Assembly (NCBI RefSeq): GCF_023101665.1 | Contig: NZ_CP082161.1 | Span: forward strand, 5,332,001 to 5,396,000 | Reading direction: 5' to 3' | DNA: 64,000 bases | Source: Bradyrhizobium sp. 195 | GTDB lineage: Bacteria; Pseudomonadota; Alphaproteobacteria; Rhizobiales; Xanthobacteraceae | Shown: in pieces, positions 29,665-38,005 of the stretch | How the letters are laid out: each line of letters opens with the position of its first letter | Numbering within the stretch: position 1 is the first letter of the stretch | The notes under the pieces: generated by a model | Databases searched by the model: none | The model's input: only the letters and a program-made list of their open reading frames with translations | What the model was told of the DNA's origin: nothing | Made by a program: the position numbers and the translations under genes

Positions 29665-29751
29665 TTGGCGAGCGGCTGATAGTCGGCTTTCGAGTTTCCC
29701 TTAACATTGGCGGGCCTGTTTCGCTGGGCATTCGCGTCACGGATGTTCCCC

Positions 29752-30768
29752 ATGAAATGCATTGTCACCGGTGGCGCAGGTTTCATCGGAAGTCACCTCG
29801 TCGATCGCCTCCTCGATGATGGCCATGAGGTCATCGCGCTCGATAATTTTGTGATCGGTCGCCCCGAAAATCTGGCTTCGCGCGCCAATTCGAGCCAGTT
29901 GAAGGTCGTGCGGGCGGATGTCACGGACCTGGAATCGATCAAGCCGTATTTCCACGGAATCGACTGGGTCTTCCACCTCGCGGCGCTGGCCGACATCGTT
30001 CCCTCGATCGAGTCCCCGATCCCGTATCATCGCGCCAATGTCGACGGCACGGTCAACGTTCTCGAGGCGGCACGGCATGCGGGCGCCAAGCGCTTCATCT
30101 ACGCCGCATCGTCATCCTGCTACGGCATTCCCGACGTCTATCCGACGCCCGAGAGCGCCGAGATCCGGCCGATGTATCCCTACGCCCTTACCAAGAACCT
30201 CGGCGAGCAGTGCGTCATGCACTGGTGCCAGGTCTACAAGCTGCCCGCGGTCGCGCTCCGCCTGTTCAACGTGTATGGGCCGCGCCATCGCACCACTGGC
30301 ACCTACGGCGCCGTGTTCGGCGTGTTCATGGCGCAGAAGCTCGCCGGCAAGCCCTTCACGGTGGTCGGCGACGGCGAGCAGACGCGCGACTTCACCTTCG
30401 TCAGCGACGTCGCCGACGCCTTCGTGACCGCCGCACGCTCCGATATCTCGCATGAGATATTCAACGTTGGCTCGGACAACACCTACAGCGTCAACCGGCT
30501 GGTCGAACTTCTCGGCGGCGACAAGGTGCACATCCCCAAGCGTCCGGGCGAACCCGACTGCACCTACGCCGACATCACCAAGATCAAGCGGGTCCTGAAC
30601 TGGACGCCGAAGGTGAAATTCGAGGACGGCGTTGCGACGATGCTGAAATCGATGGATCAGTACAAGGACGCGCCCCTCTGGACGGTCGACAAGATCGCCG
30701 ACGCCACCAAGGACTGGTTCAAATATCTCGGTGACGACAATGGCTCGCCGCAGAAGGCAAGCTCTTGA
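29752..30768 (+). CDS. NAD-dependent nucleotide-sugar epimerase/dehydratase 1
   Basis: This extended short-chain dehydrogenase (338 aa) acts on a nucleotide sugar. The NAD-binding GGAGFIGS motif is at residues 6-13, and the catalytic YALTK (YxxxK) motif lies near residue 145 after SSSCYG. The start is the ATG giving MKCIVTGGAGF, although in-frame ATG and other codons exist upstream. It resembles UDP-glucose 4-epimerase/UDP-glucuronate epimerase-like proteins. The exact substrate is unknown. It is the first rightward gene after the divergent promoter region. Confidence 0.88.
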   Translation: MKCIVTGGAGFIGSHLVDRLLDDGHEVIALDNFVIGRPENLASRANSSQLKVVRADVTDLESIKPYFHGIDWVFHLAALADIVPSIESPIPYHRANVDGTVNVLEAARHAGAKRFIYAASSSCYGIPDVYPTPESAEIRPMYPYALTKNLGEQCVMHWCQVYKLPAVALRLFNVYGPRHRTTGTYGAVFGVFMAQKLAGKPFTVVGDGEQTRDFTFVSDVADAFVTAARSDISHEIFNVGSDNTYSVNRLVELLGGDKVHIPKRPGEPDCTYADITKIKRVLNWTPKVKFEDGVATMLKSMDQYKDAPLWTVDKIADATKDWFKYLGDDNGSPQKASS

Positions 30769-30851
30769 ACAGGTTCGCGGGATATCGTTGCTGCGAGTCG
30801 ATCAATTTCGGGCCGGCCATCTGAGACCTACCGGCGCTTTGGGTAATTCAC

Positions 30852-32417
30852 ATGGGTAATGCTCCGACAGACAAGCCGAACGGCCATCCGGCACCGCACG
30901 AGAAGATCAAGACGATCGAGGACCTCGGCGCGGTTGCACGCGCCGCGCAGGCAAAGGGCCAGACCGTCGCGTTGTGCCACGGCGTGTTCGATCTGGTGCA
31001 TCTCGGCCACGTCCGGCATATCCTGGCGGCGCGCAACGAGGCCGACGTGGTCATCGTGACCATCACCGCCGACCGTTTCGTCAACAAGGGCCCGGGGCGA
31101 CCGATCTTTCCGGAGAACATGCGCGCCGAGATGCTGGCCGCGCTCGGCACGGTCGACTGGGTCGGCATCAACCGGACCTCCAGCGCCGAGCCGGTCCTCG
31201 ATACCGTGCGCCCCGACATCTACGTGAAGGGCTCGGATTACGAAAACCCCGAGGATGACGTCACCGGCAAGATCGCCACCGAGCGCGAGGCCGTCGAACG
31301 TCACGGCGGGCGAGTCGTCTTCACGCGCGACGTGACCTTCAGCTCGTCGTCGCTGCTGAACCGCTACTTCGACATCTACGATCCGCCCCTGCGCGACTAC
31401 CTCCAGAAGGTGCGCGAAGGCGGCGGCGCCGAACGCCTGCTGAAGCTGATCGACAAGATCCAGGACATGCACGTCGTGCTGGTCGGCGATACCATCATCG
31501 ACGAATACCAGTACGTCACGGCGCTCGGGAAGGCTTCAAAGGAGAACATCGTCGCTACGCTGTTCAAGAATGGCGAGCAATTTGCAGGCGGCGTCATTGC
31601 CGCGGCCAATCACGTGGCGAGCTTCTGCAAGTCGGTGGAGATCGTCACGACGCTGGGTGGCAAGGACTACCCCGAAGAATTCATTCGCGCGCATGTCCGC
31701 CCGAACGTCACGGTCACGCCGATCCGCATTCAGGGCCGCCCGACGACGCGCAAATTGCGGTACGTCGAGATGGGCTATCTGCACAAGCTGTTCGAAGTCT
31801 ACACCATGGACGACACGCCGCTCGACGAGACCGCGCGCAAGGAGATCGACAAGGTCACCGCGGAACGCGTGCGCGGCGCGGACGTGGTCATCGTCACCGA
31901 TTTCGGTCACGGCATGATCGCATCCAGCACGATCGACACGTTGATCGCGAACTCCAAATTCCTGGCGGTCAACGCCCAGAGCAACAGCGGCAACCACGGC
32001 TACAATCTGATCACGAAGTATCCGCGGGCCGACTACGTCTGCATCGACGCGCCGGAAGCGCGCCTGGCCGCGACCGACAAGTTCAACGACATCGCGTCGG
32101 TGATCGAGGACGGCCTGCACCGCAAGATCGATTGCGACAACATGATCATCACGCACGGCTCGTTCGGCTGCTACCCCTTCTCGTCGAAGACCGGCGTCGC
32201 GCGCGTGCCTGCTTTCACCAAGACCGTGGTGGACACGGTCGGCGCCGGCGATGCCTTCCTGACGATTACGGCGCCGCTGGTGGCGGCCGGCGGCAATATC
32301 GAGGACGTCGCCTTCATCGGTAACGCGGCGGGCGCGATCAAGGTCGGCATCGTCGGTCACCGCAGCTCGGTCGAAAAGGCGCCGCTGGTCAAATTCGTCA
32401 CCGCCTTGTTGAAGTGA
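30852..32417 (+). CDS. Fused nucleotidyltransferase and PfkB sugar kinase (HldE-like, reversed order)
   Basis: Residues about 25-175 are a cytidylyltransferase-type nucleotidyltransferase with GVFDLVHLGH at 44-53 (the HxGH nucleotide-binding motif). Residues about 205-521 are a PfkB/ribokinase-type kinase with DTVGAGDAF starting at 461, where the catalytic Asp lies in GAGD. HldE of enteric bacteria carries the same two activities in the opposite order (kinase first). With the GmhA-like isomerase nearby, the enzyme could phosphorylate and nucleotide-activate a heptose or similar sugar. The kinase lid and sugar-site residues cannot be read reliably, so the substrate is open. Confidence 0.88.
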   Translation: MGNAPTDKPNGHPAPHEKIKTIEDLGAVARAAQAKGQTVALCHGVFDLVHLGHVRHILAARNEADVVIVTITADRFVNKGPGRPIFPENMRAEMLAALGTVDWVGINRTSSAEPVLDTVRPDIYVKGSDYENPEDDVTGKIATEREAVERHGGRVVFTRDVTFSSSSLLNRYFDIYDPPLRDYLQKVREGGGAERLLKLIDKIQDMHVVLVGDTIIDEYQYVTALGKASKENIVATLFKNGEQFAGGVIAAANHVASFCKSVEIVTTLGGKDYPEEFIRAHVRPNVTVTPIRIQGRPTTRKLRYVEMGYLHKLFEVYTMDDTPLDETARKEIDKVTAERVRGADVVIVTDFGHGMIASSTIDTLIANSKFLAVNAQSNSGNHGYNLITKYPRADYVCIDAPEARLAATDKFNDIASVIEDGLHRKIDCDNMIITHGSFGCYPFSSKTGVARVPAFTKTVVDTVGAGDAFLTITAPLVAAGGNIEDVAFIGNAAGAIKVGIVGHRSSVEKAPLVKFVTALLK

Positions 32418-32444
32418 CGCCAACGAGAGATTTGGAGAACGACA

Positions 32445-33446
32445 GTGATTGATCAGAAATGGAACGTGATGGTCACCGGTGGTGCCGGCTATGTCGGCAG
32501 CGTACTGGTTCCCCGGTTGCTGGCGGCCGGCCACAAGGTCACTGTGCTCGACCTCTTCATGTACGGCGACGACGTCTTCAACGCCGTTCGCGACAATCCG
32601 AACCTGCGCCTGATCAAGGGCGACATCCGCGATGAGGCCGCGATCAACGAGGCTCTGCGCGGCAACAATGCGGTGATCCACCTCGCCTGCATCTCCAACG
32701 ACCCCTCGTTCGAGCTGGACCCGGGCCTCGGCAAGTCCATCAACTACGACTGCTTCCGTCCGATGGTGCGCGCCGCGAAGAAGGCCGGCATCAAGCGCTT
32801 CATCTATGCCTCCTCGTCGAGCGTCTACGGCATCAAGGACGAGGCGGAGGTGACCGAGGAACTGTCCTGCGAGCCGCTCACGGACTACTCCAAGTTCAAG
32901 GCGATGTGCGAGACCGACCTCGCCGACGAAGCCGCGTCCGGCTTCGTCACCTGCACGGTTCGTCCCGCCACCGTCTGCGGCTACGCACCGCGGCAGCGGC
33001 TCGACGTCGTCGTCAACATCCTGACCAACCTCGCGGTCAACACCGGCCGCATCCGCGTGTTCGGCGGAACGCAGAAGCGGCCCAATCTGCACATCGAGGA
33101 CATGTCGGCGGCCTATCTGTTCCTGCTTCAGCAGGACGACGCGAAGATCGACGGCAAGACCTACAATATCGGCTACGAAAACCACTCGCTGATGAAGATC
33201 GCCGACATCGTCAAATCGGTGGTCGGAAACAACGTCGACGTGGCCGTCGAGCCGACCGACGATCTGCGCTCCTACCATGTGTCTTCGGAGAAGATCCGCC
33301 GCGAGCTTGGATTCGCGCCGACGCACACCATCGAGCAGGCCGTGTCCGGCCTCGTGGATGCCTTCAAGGCCGGCCGCCTGCCGAACTCGCTGAACGATCC
33401 CCGGTACTTCAACATCAAGATGATGCAGAACATCAGCCTGAAGTGA
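32445..33446 (+). CDS. NAD-dependent nucleotide-sugar epimerase/dehydratase 2
   Basis: This 333-residue extended SDR begins at a GTG preceded by GGAG seven bases upstream. The GGAGYVGS nucleotide motif is near residue 12, followed by the SSSSVYG serine loop and YSKFK as the YxxxK catalytic pair near residue 150. It differs from the first epimerase in this operon and is closer to SDRs found beside sugar aminotransferases. Its stop overlaps the next gene's GTG by four bases. Confidence 0.87.
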   Translation: MIDQKWNVMVTGGAGYVGSVLVPRLLAAGHKVTVLDLFMYGDDVFNAVRDNPNLRLIKGDIRDEAAINEALRGNNAVIHLACISNDPSFELDPGLGKSINYDCFRPMVRAAKKAGIKRFIYASSSSVYGIKDEAEVTEELSCEPLTDYSKFKAMCETDLADEAASGFVTCTVRPATVCGYAPRQRLDVVVNILTNLAVNTGRIRVFGGTQKRPNLHIEDMSAAYLFLLQQDDAKIDGKTYNIGYENHSLMKIADIVKSVVGNNVDVAVEPTDDLRSYHVSSEKIRRELGFAPTHTIEQAVSGLVDAFKAGRLPNSLNDPRYFNIKMMQNISLK

Positions 33447-34063
33447 GCGGCGTGCGGATCGGCATCGATTTCGACAACACGATCATCTGCTACGACAAGG
33501 TCTTTGCCGCCGTCGCGCGCCAGCGTGGGCTGGTGCCGGAGGGCTGGGTCGGGCTGAAGACCGAGTTGCGGGATCTGTTGCGGTCCCGCGCCGGCGGTGA
33601 GCTTGCCTGGCAGGGGCTGCAAGGCTTCGTCTACGGCAAGGGCATTGGCGGCGCCGAGATCTATGCGGGGGTTCGGGAGTTTCTCGCATCGTGCCGCGAG
33701 GCGAGCGCGAGCGTCTACATCGTCAGCCACAAGACCCAGTTTGGTCACCAGGACCCGGAGCGCGTCGATCTGCGCGAGGCCGCGCGCGGCTGGCTGAAGG
33801 GCGCGGGCCTCATCGACGTCGCCGATGCGGCGTTGGCGTCCGGCAATGTCTATTTCGAGGACACGCTGGCGGCCAAGGTGGAGCGGCTCGCGAGCCTGCA
33901 GCTCGATATCTTCATTGACGATCTCGTCGATGTCTTCGAGCAACCGCGTTTTCCGAAGGCGACGCGATCGATCCTGTTCACGCAGTCGCGGCATCCTCAT
34001 CCCGAGCATTGCGAGCCGATCGCGACCTGGGCGGATATAAGCCGCGGAGTGTTCGCGCAATGA
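33443..34063 (+). CDS. HAD-superfamily phosphatase-like protein
   Basis: This 206-residue protein starts with the HAD nucleophile motif DFDNT (Asp9 and Asp11 counted from the GTG at 33443). YIVSHKTQ follows near residue 95, matching motif II (Ser), and a late FIDDLVDVF segment near 155 gives the acidic motif IV. It could dephosphorylate a sugar phosphate, taking the role GmhB plays in heptose synthesis, although it is not an obvious GmhB. The GTG overlaps the previous stop (GTGA) and its own stop overlaps the next ATG (ATGA). Confidence 0.75.
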   Translation: MSGVRIGIDFDNTIICYDKVFAAVARQRGLVPEGWVGLKTELRDLLRSRAGGELAWQGLQGFVYGKGIGGAEIYAGVREFLASCREASASVYIVSHKTQFGHQDPERVDLREAARGWLKGAGLIDVADAALASGNVYFEDTLAAKVERLASLQLDIFIDDLVDVFEQPRFPKATRSILFTQSRHPHPEHCEPIATWADISRGVFAQ

Positions 34064-35097
34064 GCGAGCCGGAGATCAGCGTACAGGATGCGATCTCGAT
34101 CGGCAGCCGCCTCTCCGGGGCAAGGGTCGCGGGCGCCCAACCGGCGCGATCAGGCGGCAACAACAGGGTGTTCCGGCTGGAGACGGCGGAGGGTCCGCCC
34201 CTCGCCCTCAAGCAATATCCGTCCGACGGGCGCGATCGCCTGGGACAGGAATATGACGCGCTGTCCTTTCTGTCGCGCCACGGCATCATCTCGACACCGC
34301 GCCCGGTCGCGAAGGACGCGGATACGTTCTGCGCGTTGTATCAATGGTTCGACGGCGAAGCGGCGGTGCTGCGCCCCCAGGACGGCGATGCCGACCAGCT
34401 GGCCGATTTCCTGATCGAATTGCAGAAGCTGCGCGAGGCCGAGGGTGCGCAGACTTTGCGGAACGCCTCAGCCAGCATCTTTTCGCCCGAGGAAGCCGTC
34501 GCCCAGTACGAGCAGCGTCTGGACGGACTAAGACGGGCCTCGGTTGATCATCCGGACCTGCGCGCGTTCATCGATGGCAACCTGGTTCCCAGCACCGCCG
34601 CCGCCATTCAGCGGCTCCGTCGACGCTACGCGGAACTGGGCCGGGATCCCGCAGCGGACCTGGCGCCGGCCCATCGCGCATTGAGCCCGTCGGATTTCGG
34701 ATTGCACAACGCGCTGCGCACCGAAGATGGCAGGCTGCGCTTCATCGACTTTGAATATTTCGGCTGGGACGATCCGGTCAAGCTCGTGTCCGACACCGCG
34801 ATTCATCCTGGCAGCGATCTGCCCGCGGCCAGCGCGAACCGATTGATCGAACGGCTCTCACGCGCCTTCGAGGCTGGGGATGACGCGTTTGCGATCCGCC
34901 GAGACGTACTGTATCCTGTGTTCGGGGCGATTTGGTGCCTGATTGTCCTGAATGCTTATTTGCCGGAAAGCCGCTCCCGGCGTGCCCTGGCTGCGCAAGG
35001 TGGCGATCTAACGGTCCGCCTTGCCGGCCAGCTCGACAAAGCCCGCCGGCTCCATCAAACGATTTGCCAACGTGATCCAGATCTCACCCCACGCTGA
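34060..35097 (+). CDS. APH/choline-kinase-family phosphotransferase
   Basis: This 345-residue kinase-fold protein has a nucleotide-loop RSGGNNRVFRLE near residue 28 and a Lys-containing LALKQYP near 50. The catalytic SPSDFGLHN loop (Asp212, Asn217) and the metal-binding Asp230 in FIDFEYFGW follow. Such enzymes phosphorylate small hydroxylated molecules such as choline, sugars or aminoglycosides. In this operon a sugar or an alcohol substituent is the likely acceptor. It is coupled to the HAD gene through an ATGA overlap. Confidence 0.8.
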   Translation: MSEPEISVQDAISIGSRLSGARVAGAQPARSGGNNRVFRLETAEGPPLALKQYPSDGRDRLGQEYDALSFLSRHGIISTPRPVAKDADTFCALYQWFDGEAAVLRPQDGDADQLADFLIELQKLREAEGAQTLRNASASIFSPEEAVAQYEQRLDGLRRASVDHPDLRAFIDGNLVPSTAAAIQRLRRRYAELGRDPAADLAPAHRALSPSDFGLHNALRTEDGRLRFIDFEYFGWDDPVKLVSDTAIHPGSDLPAASANRLIERLSRAFEAGDDAFAIRRDVLYPVFGAIWCLIVLNAYLPESRSRRALAAQGGDLTVRLAGQLDKARRLHQTICQRDPDLTPR

Positions 35098-35920
35098 AGC
35101 CGCCCTCACCTGCACGCTCGACGAGCGCAGTCTTTATTTGCGCCGCCTGGTCCTCGGTTCTGTCCGTTCTGCGGGACGCGGCCATGTCGGTCCTGCCCTG
35201 TCGCTGATCGAGATGGTGCGCGTGCTCTACGACGACGTGCTGCGGATCGATCCGAAAAATCCGCGCGATCCCAATCGCGACCGTGCGATCCTCAGCAAGG
35301 GACACGGTTGTCTCGCGCTCTACGCGCTGCTCGCCGACCGCGGCTTCTTCCCGCTCTCGGAGCTCGACGGCTTTTGCGGCGCCGACAGTATTTTGGGCGG
35401 ACATCCCGAATACGGCATGGTGCCGGGGGTCGAGGCGTCGACCGGCGCGCTCGGGCATGGTCTGTCGATCGGCGTCGGTCTTGCGCTCGCCGCCCGCATG
35501 CGCGAGCGCAGCTACCGGACCTTCGTCCTGCTCGGCGACGGCGAGATCAACGAGGGATCGGTGTGGGAGGCCGCCATGGGCGCGGCCAAGCACGGCCTCG
35601 ATAATCTGGTCGCGATGATCGACTACAACAAGCTGCAGAGCTACGGGCCGACCGACTACGTCCTGCCGCTTGAGCCGCTCGCGGACAAATGGCGTAGCTT
35701 CGGCTTTGCCGTGCAGGAGCTCAACGGCCACGACGTCGCCACCCTGCGCACCGTGCTGAAGCAGGTCCCGGCCGTTCCGGGCAAGCCCACCGCGATCATC
35801 TGCCATACCGTCAAGGGCAAGGGTCTGCCGGCCGCAGAATCCAACGCCGATTGGCATCACAAGAACAAGCTGACCGACAGCGAGCTCGACGCCATCCGCG
35901 TCGCCGTCGGCGATTTTTGA
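35072..35920 (+). CDS. Transketolase-like enzyme, N-terminal (TPP-binding) subunit
   Basis: This is the diphosphate-binding half of a split transketolase, about 282 residues from the GTG at 35072. An in-frame ATG at 35021 would overlap the kinase gene by 77 bases. It has SKGHGCLALYALLADRG near residue 73 and HPEYG near 110. The TPP/metal motif GDGEINEGS starts at residue 155, and NKLQS follows. With its partner it would transfer a two-carbon ketol unit between sugars. A split enzyme inside a sugar-nucleotide operon suggests use in building an unusual sugar rather than in central metabolism. Confidence 0.88.
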   Translation: MIQISPHAEAALTCTLDERSLYLRRLVLGSVRSAGRGHVGPALSLIEMVRVLYDDVLRIDPKNPRDPNRDRAILSKGHGCLALYALLADRGFFPLSELDGFCGADSILGGHPEYGMVPGVEASTGALGHGLSIGVGLALAARMRERSYRTFVLLGDGEINEGSVWEAAMGAAKHGLDNLVAMIDYNKLQSYGPTDYVLPLEPLADKWRSFGFAVQELNGHDVATLRTVLKQVPAVPGKPTAIICHTVKGKGLPAAESNADWHHKNKLTDSELDAIRVAVGDF

Positions 35921-35930
35921 TCGGCTCCCC

Positions 35931-36890
35931 ATGCGCAACACCGCCATGAACATGGTCCACAAGCTCGCCGCGCGCGACGAGCGAGTGCTCTACATCGGCT
36001 CCGATCCCGGCGCCGGCACGCTGCGTGCGATGAGCAAGGAGTTTCCCAAGCGCCATCTGATCGAGGGCATTTCGGAAGCGCACATCATCGGCATGTCCGC
36101 TGGCCTGGCGATGGAAGGCTTCGTGCCTTACGTCAATACCATCGCGACATTCCTCACCCGCCGCTGCTACGAGCAGGTGGCCGTCGATCTCTGCCTGCAC
36201 AATCTGCCGGTGCGGCTGATCGCCAACGGCGGCGGCCTCGTCTATGCACCGCTCGGCCCCACGCATCAGGCGATCGAGGACATCGCCATCATGCGGGCGC
36301 TGCCGAACATGACGGTGATCTGCCCGTGCGACGCCGACGAGGCCGCGCGCATGATGGACAAGACGCTCGACTGGACCGGACCGATCTACATCCGGCTCGG
36401 CAAGGGCGGCGACGCCGTCGTCTCGAAGGCCGAGCACGGTTTTGAGATCGGCAAGGCCATCCTGATGCGGCCACCGGGCGACGTCCTCATGGTGACCACC
36501 GGCATCATGCTTCAGCGCGCAATCGCCGCAGCCGACCTCTTGGCCTCACAAGGCATTCGCGCCGGCATCCTGCACATGCATACGGTGAAACCGTTCGACA
36601 CCGAAGCGCTGCTGCAGTCGGTTCGCGGCGTCAAGCTCGTGGCAACGCTTGAGGAGCACGTGCCCTCCGGCGGCCTCGGCAGCGCAGTCGCGGAGGCGTT
36701 GATCGACAAGCTCGGTTCAGGCCTGCCGGCGATGCTTCGGCTGTCGCTGCCGGACCGCTTCATGCACAATTACGGCTCGCAGGACTCACTGCTGAAGAAG
36801 CACGGACTTTCCGCGGCCGCGATTGCGACTTCGATCGAGCGCGCGCATGCCGCCTCGCACACCCCCTCTCCTCAACTCCATTCCACCTGA
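35931..36890 (+). CDS. Transketolase-like enzyme, C-terminal (pyrimidine-binding) subunit
   Basis: This 319-residue partner subunit holds the pyrimidine-binding domain with the catalytic Glu in EGISEAHIIGMSAG near residue 45, and a C-terminal regulatory-like domain. GPTHQAIEDIA near residue 107 is conserved in split transketolases and in DXP synthase-like proteins. It begins ten bases after the N-terminal subunit and should be made stoichiometrically with it. Confidence 0.88.
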   Translation: MRNTAMNMVHKLAARDERVLYIGSDPGAGTLRAMSKEFPKRHLIEGISEAHIIGMSAGLAMEGFVPYVNTIATFLTRRCYEQVAVDLCLHNLPVRLIANGGGLVYAPLGPTHQAIEDIAIMRALPNMTVICPCDADEAARMMDKTLDWTGPIYIRLGKGGDAVVSKAEHGFEIGKAILMRPPGDVLMVTTGIMLQRAIAAADLLASQGIRAGILHMHTVKPFDTEALLQSVRGVKLVATLEEHVPSGGLGSAVAEALIDKLGSGLPAMLRLSLPDRFMHNYGSQDSLLKKHGLSAAAIATSIERAHAASHTPSPQLHST

Positions 36891-36898
36891 CGGGTCAC

Positions 36899-38005
36899 AT
36901 GTACGACGTTCGATATTCCTATCTGCTCGAGCAATTCTCCGACCCCGCTCCCATCCTGGCCGAGATCGGCCGGCTGGTGGCGACCGGCGACTTCACCCTT
37001 GGCAAGCCGGTTGCCGAATTCGAGAAGCGCTTTGCCGACCTGATCGGCGTGCGTCACGCCATCGGCGTCGGATCCGGCACCGATGCGCTTAAGCTGCCGC
37101 TCAAGGCGCTCGGCATCGGCCATGGCGATGAAGTCATCACCGCCGCCAACACTTTCATCGCCACCGTCGGCGCCATCGCGGAGACCGGCGCGACGCCTGT
37201 GCTGGTCGACTGCGACGATTCGTTCTGCATGAATGTCGACCAGGTCGAGGCCGCCATCACTGAGAAGACCAAGGCGATCATGCCGGTTCAGCTGACCGGC
37301 GAGGTCACCGACATGGGCAAGCTGATGCCGATCGCCCAGCGCCACAATCTCCCCGTCGTCGAGGACGCCTGCCAGGGCATCTTGTCCGAGTTCGCCGGCA
37401 AGCGCTCCGGCACCCACGGCATCGCGGCCGGCTTCTCCCTGCATCCGCTCAAGAACCTCAACGTCTGGGGCGATGCCGGCGTCGTCGTCACCAATGACGA
37501 CGGTATGAACGAGAAGCTCCGTCTGATCCGCAATCACGGCATGAAGAACCGCGACGAGATCGCGATTCTCGGCTGCAATTCGCGGCTCGATTCCCTGCAG
37601 GCTGTGGTCGGCAACTGGCTGATCGGCCAGACCAGCGAGATCACGCGGCGCCGGATCGAGAACGCGGCCTACTACGACGCTGGCCTTGCCGGCCTGCCCG
37701 GCCTGCGCGTTCCGCCGCGCCGGCCCAACGTGAAGCACGTCTACCATCTCTACATGGTGTTCGCCGAACGCCGCGACGAGCTCTACCAATACTGCCTGGA
37801 CAACGGCATCGAGGCCAAGATCCACTATCCCATCCCGCTGTATCAGCAGGAAGGCCTGAGGCATCTCGGTTACGCGCCCGGTACCTTCCCGGTCACCGAT
37901 CGCCACGCCAAGGAAGTCATCAGCTTCCCCGTCGACCAGCATCTGACGCGCGCCCAGCAGGACCGCGTCGTCGAGACCGTCAGGAAGTTCTGCCATGGAC
38001 GCTGA
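36899..38005 (+). CDS. DegT/DnrJ/EryC1-family PLP enzyme 1
   Basis: This 368-residue enzyme belongs to the family that aminates keto sugars using glutamate, with a minority acting as dehydratases. Motifs are GSGTDALKLPLKALG near residue 58, EDACQGIL near 158 and the PLP-lysine segment HPLKNLN (Lys185). Retention of the lysine favours an aminotransferase over a ColD-type dehydratase. It begins 9 bases after the transketolase and overlaps the next aminotransferase by 11 bases. Confidence 0.9.
   Translation: MYDVRYSYLLEQFSDPAPILAEIGRLVATGDFTLGKPVAEFEKRFADLIGVRHAIGVGSGTDALKLPLKALGIGHGDEVITAANTFIATVGAIAETGATPVLVDCDDSFCMNVDQVEAAITEKTKAIMPVQLTGEVTDMGKLMPIAQRHNLPVVEDACQGILSEFAGKRSGTHGIAAGFSLHPLKNLNVWGDAGVVVTNDDGMNEKLRLIRNHGMKNRDEIAILGCNSRLDSLQAVVGNWLIGQTSEITRRRIENAAYYDAGLAGLPGLRVPPRRPNVKHVYHLYMVFAERRDELYQYCLDNGIEAKIHYPIPLYQQEGLRHLGYAPGTFPVTDRHAKEVISFPVDQHLTRAQQDRVVETVRKFCHGR

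Noticed and set aside
32906..33442. Long 5' extension of the HAD gene frame
   Set aside because: It runs inside the second epimerase in another frame and has Arg-rich shadow composition. The GTG overlapping the epimerase stop is the credible start.
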